This document shows positions 44,808 through 53,602 of a DNA stretch of 64,000 bases, piece after piece (within the stretch, counting starts at the first letter, position 1; every line of letters begins with the position of its first letter). A program made the translations under genes and the position numbers. The notes below the pieces were generated by a model that did not search any database, was not told the origin of the DNA, and saw only the letters and a list, made by a program, of their open reading frames with translations. This stretch comes from Planktomarina sp. (GTDB lineage: Bacteria > Pseudomonadota > Alphaproteobacteria > Rhodobacterales > Rhodobacteraceae): the NCBI GenBank assembly GCA_020630015.1, contig JAHDCF010000011.1, positions 1-64,000 on the forward strand, given 5' to 3'.

Positions 44808-46036
44808 GACGCGTGTTTGCGCATGAAATTCAAAACGCAGGGGCGAATGTTGTTGCGCCAACCGCGCCCCGCAAAAATTCCGTAATGCCCTGCACCTGGT
44901 TCAACGTGCAGTCCTTTTTTGTCGTCTGACAAACCATCCAAAAGACCCAACGCCGCCGAGCATTGACCGGGGGCTGAAATATCATCCCGTTCACCTTCGA
45001 TGATATTTACGGCCACATCTGTGATTTTGGAAAGGTTGACTGCTGTGCCGCACAGCTGAAAAATATTTTGTGCGATTTCCCGCTTTTTAAAAATGCGATC
45101 CACCGTCGACAAATAGAATTCTGCAGGCATGTCCATGACAGCTAGATATTCGTCATAGAATTTGTTGTGCCGATCATCTTCGTGGGCTTCGCCTTGGGCC
45201 ACGCGCATGATTTGATCGGTGAAGGCTTTGCCATGCGTTTCCGCATTCATCGCCATAAAGGCCGCCAGTTGCAAAAGGCCGGGATAAACTTTGCGACCCA
45301 CCCCTGTATATTTAAAGCCAACTTGTTGGATCATCGTTTCTTTCAGGGCACCCATGGTGGCGTGATTGCCAAAATCAGTCACATCTGTTGGCGCCGCGGC
45401 GGGATCAACCGGACCGCCCATCAGGGTTAGTGTTGCGGGCTGGTCTTTGGGTTGATGTTCAGCCAACCAAGCAGTGGCCGCCAGTGCCAAAGGCACAGGT
45501 TGGCACACGGCCACAACATGTGTGTCAGGCCCAAGGTGGCAGATATAATCGATTAGATGTTGGGTGTAATCTTCGATATCGAAGCTGCCTTCGCTGACGG
45601 GAATGTCGCGGGCGTTGTGCCAATCGGTGATATAGACTTCGCAATCTGGTAACAAACTGGCCACCGTTGCGCGCAGCAACGTCGCGTAATGGCCAGACAT
45701 TGGGGCGATCAACATCACCTTTAAATCTGGTTTTCGTCGCCCGATCACGTCGAACTTCAGAAGATCGCAAAAAGGGCCTTCCAATTCTTTTTCGATGACC
45801 ACTTCATGTTCATTTCCATCATCGGTCACAAGGCTTTCAAGATGCCAATCGGGCCGTGTGATCATGCGATGAAATGTACGTTCTGTCACCTCACCCCATG
45901 CGGCCATCCATTGAAATGCGGGGTTGGGCAACATGGATGTGGCGGGATAAGACGCCATTGCCTGTGCGGTTGCCCCCCACCATTGGTTCGTTGTCCGCAC
46001 CGTTTCCATAAAATCATAGGTGGCCATGAATCGCAT
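44804..46036 (-). CDS. phaZ: Intracellular polyhydroxyalkanoate depolymerase
   Basis: A 410-residue protein of the cytoplasmic PHB depolymerase family. The nucleophile is a cysteine in VVAVCQPVPLA (Cys178), not the serine of secreted depolymerases, and the late histidine is in EPGAGHYGIFAG. It breaks down stored polyhydroxyalkanoate to hydroxyacyl units. The minus-strand ATG at 46034-46036 follows AAAGGA at 7 bases. It is divergent from phaC with a 101-base gap that contains TGC-rich sequence. Confidence 0.92.
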   Translation of the reverse strand: MRFMATYDFMETVRTTNQWWGATAQAMASYPATSMLPNPAFQWMAAWGEVTERTFHRMITRPDWHLESLVTDDGNEHEVVIEKELEGPFCDLLKFDVIGRRKPDLKVMLIAPMSGHYATLLRATVASLLPDCEVYITDWHNARDIPVSEGSFDIEDYTQHLIDYICHLGPDTHVVAVCQPVPLALAATAWLAEHQPKDQPATLTLMGGPVDPAAAPTDVTDFGNHATMGALKETMIQQVGFKYTGVGRKVYPGLLQLAAFMAMNAETHGKAFTDQIMRVAQGEAHEDDRHNKFYDEYLAVMDMPAEFYLSTVDRIFKKREIAQNIFQLCGTAVNLSKITDVAVNIIEGERDDISAPGQCSAALGLLDGLSDDKKGLHVEPGAGHYGIFAGRGWRNNIRPCVLNFMRKHAS

Positions 46037-46105
46037 TGCAGGGTCCTTTCAACGCATAACAGCTTTGCAATTGCCGCGGTTGCGCTTCTTTCGCGTTGCT
46101 TTATG

Positions 46106-46117
46106 CTGCAACTGCAA
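46106..46117. promoter_or_regulatory. Candidate PhaR half-matching site in the phaZ-phaC gap
   Basis: CTGCAACTGCAA fits CTGC-N4-GCA(G) with one mismatch in the last base. A further TTTGCAATTGC lies at 46064-46074. The known PhaR target is TGC-rich with the pattern CTGC-N3/4-GCAG, so a weaker PhaR site is possible here. Confidence 0.4.
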
Positions 46118-46137
46118 AGTAAGGCGGGTACGATCCT

Positions 46138-47874
46138 ATGACAAGTGAATTTAATTCACCCGACATTGATCGCGAAAAATTGCAGGCGAATCTTGAACGG
46201 ATGGATGCGCTGACCAAACGCCTGACTGCTGCGTTGTCTCAAAAGCGGGCGGTTAACCCGTCGCTTGAATCGCCCGGCCAAGATTTGTTTGTGAAGGCGG
46301 CAACTGCGTTTGCCAATGATGTTTTGGCCAATCCTGCCAAAATCATGGAACAACAAATGGGGTTTTGGAGCGCGTCTTTGAAAAACCTGTTGGATGAAGA
46401 AGATGCGCGCGAAACGGGTGATAGGCGGTTTCAAAATCCGCTTTGGTCAACCCATCCATTTTTTAAATACGTAAAAAATCAGTATCTTTTGAATGCACAA
46501 ATGTTGCGTTCCATGTCAGCAAACGTTCCAGGTTTGTCAGTACAAGATCAGGGGCGGCTGGATTATTTCACGGGCCAATTGATTGATGCCCTAAGCCCCA
46601 CCAATTTTTTGAACACGAACCCAGAGGCGTTGGAGCAAGCGGTCGCCACCAATGGTGAAAGCTTGGTTCAAGGATTGGAAAATCTTGTACGGGATCTTGA
46701 GGCAAATCAGGGTGACCTCTTGGTAACTTTGTCCGATCCCAGTGCATTTGAACTGGGGCGCGACTTGGCCACGACAAAAGGTGAGGTTGTCTTCAGGTCG
46801 CGTATGTTTGAATTGATCCAATACGCACCAACCACAGAAACGGTTGCGCAAACGCCAATCGTTTTTTTCCCGCCGTGGATCAACAAATACTATATCCTTG
46901 ATCTAACTTCCCAAAATAGCTTGATCAAATGGCTGGTCGATCAGGGGCAAACTGTGTTTGTGGTCAGCTGGATTAACCCAGATCCCAGTTTCGCGGACGT
47001 GGGCATCGATGAATATGTGACCGAAGGCTATCTTGAAGCGATCGAACAGGTGAAGAAAATCTGCGATGTGTCGCAAGTCAATACCGTTGGATATTGTATT
47101 GCCGGCACCACATTGGCACTTGTCTTAGCGCTTTTATCTCAGCGCGGGGATGACAGCATCCGTTCCGCCAGTTTTTTCACAACGCTGACTGATTTTAGCG
47201 ATCAAGGTGAATTTATCGGGTTCCTGAGCGATGATTTTGTAGATGGTATCGAAGCCCAATGTCAGAAAGATGGGATATTGGATCGATATTACACAGCCCG
47301 CACATTTTCGTATTTGCGGGCAAACGACCTGATCTATGGGCCGGCCATCAAAGCTTATATGATGGGCAAAGCCCCGCCAAAGTTCGATCTGTTGCATTGG
47401 AACGGTGATGGAACGCATCTGCCCGGAAAGATGGCTGTCGAATATTTGCGTGGGCTGTGCCAGCAAAACAAATTTGCGACAGGTGGATTTGAAATCGCAG
47501 GCGTAAAAGTTTCATTGTCAGATGTGGAACACCCGATCTGTGCGATTGCGTGTGAAACGGATCATATCGCGCCGTGGAAGAACAGCTTCGACGGTATGCG
47601 CCAAATGGGGAGCCGTGATCGCACTTTTTTGGTGGCCCAATCAGGGCACGTGGCAGGGATCATTAATCCACCTTCCAAAAAGAAATATGGGTTTTACAAC
47701 AACGTCGATTTGTCAAAACCCGCAGATGAAGCCCTGAAAGATGCGGAATTTGTGGCAGAGTCCTGGTGGGGGCGGTGGGAAGCGTGGCTCAATCAGTTTT
47801 CTGACACGCAGGTTCCCGCACGTGCACCCAAAAACGGCTTATGCGCCGCACCGGGGACCTACGTTCTAAAATAA
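46138..47874 (+). CDS. phaC: Class I polyhydroxyalkanoate synthase
   Basis: A 578-residue synthase. The lipase-like box is GYCIAG with catalytic Cys320; the acid is in AIACETDHIAPW and the histidine in QSGHVAGIINPP. Length and the absence of a PhaE partner fit class I, which polymerises short-chain 3-hydroxyacyl-CoA at the granule surface. It is divergent from phaZ and is followed by phaP and phaR, a compact storage-polymer locus. phaA and phaB are not in this window. Confidence 0.95.
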   Translation: MTSEFNSPDIDREKLQANLERMDALTKRLTAALSQKRAVNPSLESPGQDLFVKAATAFANDVLANPAKIMEQQMGFWSASLKNLLDEEDARETGDRRFQNPLWSTHPFFKYVKNQYLLNAQMLRSMSANVPGLSVQDQGRLDYFTGQLIDALSPTNFLNTNPEALEQAVATNGESLVQGLENLVRDLEANQGDLLVTLSDPSAFELGRDLATTKGEVVFRSRMFELIQYAPTTETVAQTPIVFFPPWINKYYILDLTSQNSLIKWLVDQGQTVFVVSWINPDPSFADVGIDEYVTEGYLEAIEQVKKICDVSQVNTVGYCIAGTTLALVLALLSQRGDDSIRSASFFTTLTDFSDQGEFIGFLSDDFVDGIEAQCQKDGILDRYYTARTFSYLRANDLIYGPAIKAYMMGKAPPKFDLLHWNGDGTHLPGKMAVEYLRGLCQQNKFATGGFEIAGVKVSLSDVEHPICAIACETDHIAPWKNSFDGMRQMGSRDRTFLVAQSGHVAGIINPPSKKKYGFYNNVDLSKPADEALKDAEFVAESWWGRWEAWLNQFSDTQVPARAPKNGLCAAPGTYVLK

Positions 47875-47879
47875 ATTTG

Positions 47880-47917
47880 CTGCAGTGCAGAAAAATACTT
47901 GCAATGCTGCGATGCAG
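47880..47917. promoter_or_regulatory. Two perfect PhaR boxes upstream of phaP
   Basis: CTGC-AGT-GCAG (47880-47890) and CTGC-GAT-GCAG (47907-47917) both match the described PhaR target CTGC-N3-GCAG exactly. Their centres are 27 bases apart and they lie 50-88 bases before the phaP start, where they would overlap its promoter. They are the expected autoregulatory site that is cleared when PhaR binds nascent polymer. Confidence 0.85.
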
Positions 47918-47967
47918 CATATATATCATTTTGCAGACGCAGAAAGCACCTGTTTAGGAATAATCAC

Positions 47968-48408
47968 ATGGCACAAACACCAGACTTCACAGCAATGTTC
48001 AAAGACATGTTCGCCACATTGCCAATGGACACCAAAGCCTTCGAAGCAAGCGTTAAAGAAACTGCTGCTTTGGGCGAAAAATTCAGCGCCGTTGCATTGG
48101 ACGCCGCTGCAAAATCAACTGATCTGTCAACAAAATGGGCCAAAGGCACATTGGACAAAATGACAGACCTGTCCAAAGCTAAAACTGATCCTGCTGACGT
48201 ATCAAAGGCAGTGACCGATTTTGCATCAGCTTCTGCAGAATCAGCAGCAGAGCATATGGCCGCCTTCGCTGAGATCGCGAAGAAAGTTCAGCTTGATACA
48301 GTTGAATTGATGTTGGCTGCCGGCAAAGACATCTCTGATGACGCAACTGCAGCTGTTAAAAAAGCGACAGACGAAGTTACGAAAGCTGCGAAAAAAGCCG
48401 CTGCTTAA
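47968..48408 (+). CDS. phaP: Phasin
   Basis: A 146-residue, alanine- and lysine-rich, fully helical protein with no cysteine or tryptophan-rich core, ending in KKATDEVTKAAKKAAA. This is the composition and length of alphaproteobacterial phasins that coat polyhydroxyalkanoate granules. ATG at 47968 follows TTTAGGAATAATCAC. Codon usage (GCT, AAA, GAC-rich) appears to differ from neighbours, as expected for a strongly expressed gene. Two PhaR boxes precede it and a terminator follows. Confidence 0.9.
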   Translation: MAQTPDFTAMFKDMFATLPMDTKAFEASVKETAALGEKFSAVALDAAAKSTDLSTKWAKGTLDKMTDLSKAKTDPADVSKAVTDFASASAESAAEHMAAFAEIAKKVQLDTVELMLAAGKDISDDATAAVKKATDEVTKAAKKAAA

Positions 48409-48458
48409 TAATTTTAGAATTACGTAATCTTTTATCCTCCCTAAAGATTACATGACTT

Positions 48459-48490
48459 GGGCGGGCCTTGCGGTCCGCCCTTTCTTTTTT
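48459..48490 (+). terminator. Rho-independent terminator after phaP
   Basis: GGGCGGGCC (48459-48467) pairs with GGTCCGCCC (48472-48480), one G-T pair, TTGC loop, followed by TTTCTTTTTT. It separates phaP from phaR. Confidence 0.9.
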
Positions 48491-48547
48491 CGGCAACGCG
48501 GCGTAGCCTGCTGCAACGCCGCAAAAGAATCGCGGAAAGGGGGGAAT

Positions 48548-49093
48548 ATGTCAGAACCGCTTTTGATCAAACGGTATGCCAGCCGTCGTTTATACAACAC
48601 AGAAACAAGCGATTACGTCACTTTGGAAGATATCGCAGGGTTCATCCGCGACGGGCGCGATGTGAAAATCGTTGACCTTAAATCTGGGGATGATCTGACG
48701 CGTCAGTTTCTGCTGCAAATCATTGCGGAACATGAAAGCAAAGGTGAAAATGTTTTACCGATTTCCGTTTTGACAGATCTTGTGCGCACCTATTCAACGC
48801 AAGCCACATCTGTTGTTCCGGATTTCTTAGCCTCAAGCTTTGAAATGCTGCGAGAGGGGCAATCAAAGATGATGGAAAACATGAACGCCGTTTCGCCTAT
48901 GTCAAACATGCCGGGGTTTGAGGCGATGAAAGCGGGGCAAGAGGCATTCATGAAAGCCATGACCGGGGGAATGGCAGCTTGGTCCCAAGACACCCCAGCA
49001 GCGTCAGAGCCCACCAAATCAGAAGACAAAGAGGATTTGGATGAAATCAAACGACAGCTTGCGGAAATGCAAGAAAAGCTGTCCAAAATGTAA
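48548..49093 (+). CDS. phaR: Polyhydroxyalkanoate synthesis repressor
   Basis: A 181-residue protein. The N-terminal PHB/PHA accumulation regulator DNA-binding domain (about residues 5-65) is plain: IKRYASRRLYNTETSDYVTLEDIA. The middle (about 65-110) matches the polymer-binding region and the C-terminus is an acidic coiled coil (EIKRQLAEMQEKLSKM). It represses phaP and itself until it is titrated by polymer. ATG at 48548 follows AAAGGGGGGAAT; the longer upstream frame passes through the phaP terminator and is rejected. Confidence 0.94.
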   Translation: MSEPLLIKRYASRRLYNTETSDYVTLEDIAGFIRDGRDVKIVDLKSGDDLTRQFLLQIIAEHESKGENVLPISVLTDLVRTYSTQATSVVPDFLASSFEMLREGQSKMMENMNAVSPMSNMPGFEAMKAGQEAFMKAMTGGMAAWSQDTPAASEPTKSEDKEDLDEIKRQLAEMQEKLSKM

Positions 49094-49120
49094 GCTGGGC
49101 AAAGGACGTCAGGCAAAATC

Positions 49121-49993
49121 ATGAGCGCGGAAAAAAGATGGTCTTACCTGTATGACCTTGTGCCGGAATCCGGTCTTGTGACGGTGATCGATATTGGCGC
49201 AAACCCGATCAACCCAGCCCCGTATCAAGCCTTGTTGGATGCGCAGCTTTGCAATGTATATGGATTTGAACCGAACAAAGATGCTTTCGATAAACTGAAG
49301 GCACAGGCATCACCATGTGAAGAATATTTCAATGTCGCCGTTGGCCCAAAGGGAAAGCGCACCTTAAACCTTTACCCAGCTTCTGGGTTTTCGTCATTGT
49401 TTCCATTGGATGAAACGGCCTTGAACCATTTGGGAAAATTTCAAGGACAGTTGGGCAAAGAAACGCCCGTTGAAATTGATCTTGTTCCATTGGATCAGGT
49501 GAAGAATTTGCCGGATGCGGATTTGCTTAAAATTGATGTTCAAGGCGCAGAGCTGGAGATTATCAAATCTGGTCGAAAGAGGTTGAAAAACGTCTGTGCC
49601 ATGATTGTAGAGACGCGCATTTACCCCATCTATACCGGCGAACCCACATGGCAGATGTTGGACGCGCATTTGCAAAAGATGGGCTTGGCGGTGCACAAAT
49701 TTCTGTCACAGGCGAGTTTTGCGTTCGGCAATTCGTTGGACTTACCCGTTCGAATGCCACAAATGCAAAGCCAGCTTTTGGATGGGGATGTGGTTTATAT
49801 TCCAGATCACAAAGGGTTCGAAGCGGCCAGCGATGAAAAGTTGCTGAAACAAGCGGTGTTGGCTGATGCTGTTTACAACAGTTTTGATGTGACGTTGAAA
49901 TGTTTGGAAACTCTGCACCATCGCGGCAAGGTTAGTCGCGATCAAATCTTGCAGTATTGTCAATTGTTGCCGGGGTATTTGCAGCGGAAGTAA
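49121..49993 (+). CDS. FkbM-family SAM-dependent methyltransferase
   Basis: A 290-residue protein with a Rossmann-type SAM site VIDIGANPINP (residues 22-32), acidic end of strand two in GFEPN, and the FkbM-type LLKIDVQGAELEII near residue 130. FkbM methyltransferases modify hydroxyls of sugars or secondary metabolites; many are near glycan genes, but none is close here. A C-terminal extension of about 60 helical residues follows the catalytic domain. It starts 27 bases after phaR on the same strand. Confidence 0.85.
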   Translation: MSAEKRWSYLYDLVPESGLVTVIDIGANPINPAPYQALLDAQLCNVYGFEPNKDAFDKLKAQASPCEEYFNVAVGPKGKRTLNLYPASGFSSLFPLDETALNHLGKFQGQLGKETPVEIDLVPLDQVKNLPDADLLKIDVQGAELEIIKSGRKRLKNVCAMIVETRIYPIYTGEPTWQMLDAHLQKMGLAVHKFLSQASFAFGNSLDLPVRMPQMQSQLLDGDVVYIPDHKGFEAASDEKLLKQAVLADAVYNSFDVTLKCLETLHHRGKVSRDQILQYCQLLPGYLQRK

Positions 49994-49995
49994 AA

Positions 49996-50029
49996 TCAGG
50001 GCGCATATGCGCCCTGACCTGAATTTTTT
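49996..50029. terminator. Bidirectional terminator, perfect palindrome stem
   Basis: TCAGGGCGCA (49996-50005) and TGCGCCCTGA (50008-50017) form a ten-pair stem with a TA centre, followed by CCTGAATTTTTT on the plus strand and preceded by AAAA for the minus strand. It sits between convergent genes. Confidence 0.85.
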
Positions 50030-51395
50030 AAGCCACCTCTGAAAAAACCGATTTAAGGGCATTCTCCAGTTTGCTGAACATCTCATCCAATTGGGTGGGG
50101 GTGATGATAAATGGCGGGCACAAAACAATGGATTGCCCCAATGGGCGACAAATCAGCCCATGATCGGTGCACGCATTTGCAATTCGTTCGCTCACCGAAA
50201 GCGATCCATCAAAAGGTGTCTTTGTCGCTTTGTCTTTGACGGCTTCTAATGCGCCCATCAAACCTTTCCCGCGCACCTCGCCGATGTTTGCCATCTCGCC
50301 AAGGCGAGCCATCCCTTCGTTGAACAAGGGGGTAACCGCATTGGCGTTTTCCAAAACACCTTCGTTTAAAATCACATCAATGGCTTTCAAAGCGATGGCA
50401 CATCCCACAGGGTGGCCCGAAGCGGTGAACCCATGCGGGAATTCTTCAATGGCCTCAGATGCCTTTTGCAAACGATCTGTCAAAGCAGGCCCCAATATCA
50501 CGGCCCCCATCGGGAAATACCCGGCAGTAAGGCATTTGGAACTAATGATTGCGTCGGGCATAAAGTCATAGGTTTGGCATCCCCAAACTTCACCCGTTCG
50601 ACCAAAACCACAAATCACTTCGTCGGAAATTAAGGGAATCCCATGTTTCTGTAAGATTGGTTGTATCGCTTGGAAGTATCCCTCTGATGGGGGGATAACA
50701 CCACCCGCACCCATCACAGGTTCCGCAAAGAAACCAGCGATCGTTTCGGCCCCTTCACGGGCAATCATGTCTTCCAATTCTTGGGCCATGCGTTGGGTGA
50801 ATTCAGCTTCTGTTTCACCTTCTTTGCCTTCGCGCCAATAGTGAGGGCAGGTCAAATGCAAGAATTCTGGCAGGGGCAAACCAAACACAGAATTATAAGG
50901 CTTGCCGGTCATCGATGCTGAAACGGCGGTAACCCCGTGATATGCATTTTTGCGGGTGATAATTTTACGGCGTTGTGGGTTGCCTTCAGCCCCATGCAGG
51001 AACCACAGCATTTTGACCATGGTATCATTCGCCTCGGACCCTGAATTTGTATAAAACACTTTGCCGTCTTCAAACGGTGACACCTCAACCAGTTTTTCTG
51101 ACAACATAACGGTTTGATCCGCCATCCGCCCAAAGAAGGCATGATATCCTGGGAAACGGTCGTATTGGGCTTTGGCAGCTTCGGCCAAGCCGGGATGATC
51201 AAATCCCGCCACCATGTTCCAAAGGCCCGAATTGGCATCCAAATATTCGCGTCCATGCACGTCAAAAACATAAGGGCCTTTGCCATGGGTCAGGATCACG
51301 GCGCCTCGATCTTCGATCGTGGGCAGATCAGTAAAGCCATAAAAAGAATGCGCATCTGCGCGCGATTCCCATGAGTTTGGGGAATTGTCGTTCAT
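50028..51395 (-). CDS. Class III aminotransferase (omega-amine:pyruvate type)
   Basis: A 455-residue PLP enzyme of the class III fold. Recognisable segments are FYTNSGSEANDTMVKM (phosphate-binding), ISDEVICGFGRTG (aspartate for the pyridine N) and IISSKCLTAGYFPMG (Schiff-base lysine). It looks like the omega-amino-acid or diamine:pyruvate transaminases common in roseobacters (SpuC/Tpa-type). The start is ATG at 51393-51395 after GGAGATACGAAA; a TTG eight codons upstream is rejected. Near PuuB- and PuuA-like genes, a polyamine substrate such as putrescine is plausible. Confidence 0.88.
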   Translation of the reverse strand: MNDNSPNSWESRADAHSFYGFTDLPTIEDRGAVILTHGKGPYVFDVHGREYLDANSGLWNMVAGFDHPGLAEAAKAQYDRFPGYHAFFGRMADQTVMLSEKLVEVSPFEDGKVFYTNSGSEANDTMVKMLWFLHGAEGNPQRRKIITRKNAYHGVTAVSASMTGKPYNSVFGLPLPEFLHLTCPHYWREGKEGETEAEFTQRMAQELEDMIAREGAETIAGFFAEPVMGAGGVIPPSEGYFQAIQPILQKHGIPLISDEVICGFGRTGEVWGCQTYDFMPDAIISSKCLTAGYFPMGAVILGPALTDRLQKASEAIEEFPHGFTASGHPVGCAIALKAIDVILNEGVLENANAVTPLFNEGMARLGEMANIGEVRGKGLMGALEAVKDKATKTPFDGSLSVSERIANACTDHGLICRPLGQSIVLCPPFIITPTQLDEMFSKLENALKSVFSEVA

Positions 51396-51593
51396 TTTCG
51401 TATCTCCGTGCCCAAACAAGATTTTAGTTGTTGTTGGGCGTCATTGTGAACACATTTTAAAAGTAGGTCAGATACGACAGAAAGATGGCGGGGCCGCAGC
51501 CCAAGCCCAAGTGCCGTTTCCGGTGCAAAAATGTGTTCCAACTTTGATCATGGGAAAATTCTAAAGCGGCCATGCACAAATGCAAATACTTAC
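51396..51593. other. Intergenic gap, no feature seen
   Basis: This 198-base AT-richer gap precedes the aminotransferase on the minus strand and probably contains its promoter. I see no open frame, strong palindrome or terminator in it. Confidence 0.5.
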
Positions 51594-52190
51594 TCATAAA
51601 TCCAAATCGGATTTATCATATCGATGACGACCGGTCTTTGTAGGAAGGCTGCGTTTTTTAGCCCAGACTTTGCGAACTTCATCCATAGATGCGTTTGGGT
51701 TATCCGCCAAAAAATCGCGCGTATATTGATTGAACTGGTTGTGGTCTTGGATATCGGTCTTGAAATTAGGATCAGAAGATTTCACCTTTTGCGCGCGAAA
51801 TTCATCTATGGCATCCCCTAAGGTTTTACCGACATTCGCCTTCATCCAATCCATGAAGGCGATGTTGAATTTGAACTTTGGATCTGCCTCTGCTTGAAAA
51901 AATCGACGCACATTTTGCGAATTTTTGTAGTTGTCTGTGATCACGGTGTCGCGTGTCAAAGCTGCGCTGTGCCAATCAAATTTTGATGTTTGTTTCACAA
52001 CAACATCGTTTGGGCAGGTTTTTTCACCGGTATCCAAGAAATGAGCAATGCGATCCAAGATCAAAAATTTCCCACCTGATTTTTTCAGGCCGTGAAACCT
52101 TGCACAATCGATCAATTCTGCTTTCGTCCAATACCAACAGCGTAAGTCAGCCCCAGACTTAACTGTTGTAATTTCTGGACGCGTTTCCAT
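51594..52190 (-). CDS. SAP-domain protein with DUF6434-like region
   Basis: A 198-residue protein. Residues about 17-53 (WYWTKAELIDCARFHGLKKSG region) form a SAP-like helix-extended-loop-helix DNA-binding motif. Residues about 70-140 (FDWHSAALTRDTVITDNYKN) match what I recall of DUF6434, which usually follows such SAP-like domains. The C-terminus is strongly basic (KKRSLPTKTGRHRYDK). It could bind nucleic acid in a phage- or stress-related process, but no function is established. It lies 3 bases from the next minus-strand gene. Confidence 0.75.
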   Translation of the reverse strand: METRPEITTVKSGADLRCWYWTKAELIDCARFHGLKKSGGKFLILDRIAHFLDTGEKTCPNDVVVKQTSKFDWHSAALTRDTVITDNYKNSQNVRRFFQAEADPKFKFNIAFMDWMKANVGKTLGDAIDEFRAQKVKSSDPNFKTDIQDHNQFNQYTRDFLADNPNASMDEVRKVWAKKRSLPTKTGRHRYDKSDLDL

Positions 52191-52193
52191 AGC

Positions 52194-53495
52194 TTACACT
52201 CCAAGTTTGTCTCGCAATGAAAACCACGTCATGGCCAAGGTCATAATTGGTGCGCGGAATAATGGCCCACCGGGAAACGCGGGGATTGGTAGGGTTGACA
52301 GAACATCAAACCGTTCTTCCTGACCAGCGATCGTTTCAGCAAGAACTTTCCCTGCGAATGTGGCCATTGCAACGCCATGTCCGGAATATCCGGCGGCAGT
52401 TAATTGTTGCGTACCCACGCGGGCAAACAAAGGCAGGCGGCTGGGGCTTATGCCCAAAGTGCCCCCCCATGCATGGGTTAATTCCACATCGCGAAGTTGC
52501 GGAAACAATTTTAACATTGGGCGCCGCACCTTTTTGAAAATGTTGGATGGGAATTTTGCCCCATAACTTTCACCACCGCCAAAAATCAAGCGGTTGTCGT
52601 GTGACAAGCGATAGTAGTTCAACACAAATTTATTGTCGGCGACGGCAACGTTTTTCGCCAAAACTTGCTCTGGGTTTTCAAGTGGGGCGGTGGCGACGAT
52701 GAAGTTGTTGATGGGCATCACGCGCTTTGCCTGTGCCTTGTTCAGACGGCTGTGATATCCATTGGTGGCATGAACCACCCAATCGGCTTTCACCTGACCA
52801 CGGTCGGTTCGAATAATGTTCGGGCTTCCGTCTGCAATGTGATGCACAGGGCTGACTTCGTGAATAACAACGCCGGCGGCTTCCGCGGCCTGTGCAAGGC
52901 CGACGGCATATCGCAAGGGGTGCAAGTGACCAGCACCCCAATCAATTACCCCGCCAACGTATTTATTTGTCTTAATCACCTCGGCAAGTTCTGGCCCTTC
53001 CAGAGTGTCAATCTGATGATATCCGTATGTGTTGGCTAAATGCTCTGCCTCTGCGAAGCTGTGCGCAAGATCGCGTTTGGAAAAATCGGCATGTGCAACT
53101 CCCGGTGCAAAACCCGCGCCTGGTGCGTGGGCGGCCGCCAATTTTCGTGTCAGCGCTTTTGCAGATTCCGTCATCGACCACAGGCGGAACGCTGCCTCGC
53201 TTCCCATTCGTTTTTCAAGTTCTGATTGTGGTTTGTTCAATCCGGTTCCGACCTGACCACCGTTACGGCCCGATGCGCCAAAACCGGCGCGATGTGCCTC
53301 AAGCACAACTACGTTATAACCACGATTGGCCAAATGCAGCGCTGTCGACAATCCGGTAAAACCAGCCCCGATGACACAGACATCACATTCCACACGCCCC
53401 TTCAGCCAAGGCCGCGGTTGATCCACGTCGGTGGAAGCGACATACCAGCTTTCAGGGTATCGACCGCGTTCGTCATTTGCATAAAGAAAACTCAT
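52194..53495 (-). CDS. FAD oxidoreductase, gamma-glutamylputrescine oxidase-like (PuuB)
   Basis: A 433-residue flavoprotein with the FAD site VCVIGAGFTGLSTALHLA (residues 39-56) and the family segments GASGRNGGQVG and HLHPLRYAVGLAQAA. The C-terminal GYSGHGVAMATFAGKVLAE is typical of PuuB-like oxidases, which remove the glutamylated aminobutyl group oxidatively. It lies between an omega-transaminase and two PuuA-like ligases, supporting a polyamine or related amine pathway. It shares this family with the oxidoreductase at 5824-7158. Confidence 0.85.
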   Translation of the reverse strand: MSFLYANDERGRYPESWYVASTDVDQPRPWLKGRVECDVCVIGAGFTGLSTALHLANRGYNVVVLEAHRAGFGASGRNGGQVGTGLNKPQSELEKRMGSEAAFRLWSMTESAKALTRKLAAAHAPGAGFAPGVAHADFSKRDLAHSFAEAEHLANTYGYHQIDTLEGPELAEVIKTNKYVGGVIDWGAGHLHPLRYAVGLAQAAEAAGVVIHEVSPVHHIADGSPNIIRTDRGQVKADWVVHATNGYHSRLNKAQAKRVMPINNFIVATAPLENPEQVLAKNVAVADNKFVLNYYRLSHDNRLIFGGGESYGAKFPSNIFKKVRRPMLKLFPQLRDVELTHAWGGTLGISPSRLPLFARVGTQQLTAAGYSGHGVAMATFAGKVLAETIAGQEERFDVLSTLPIPAFPGGPLFRAPIMTLAMTWFSLRDKLGV

Positions 53496-53602
53496 AAATT
53501 CCGCGAAATCCCATTATGACGGAGTGGAACAACCGTTTCACAGCTGTGCAACAGGGGCAAGCATCCATCGGATTTCTCAACGCTGTTTTCGGTGTGGTCG
53601 TT

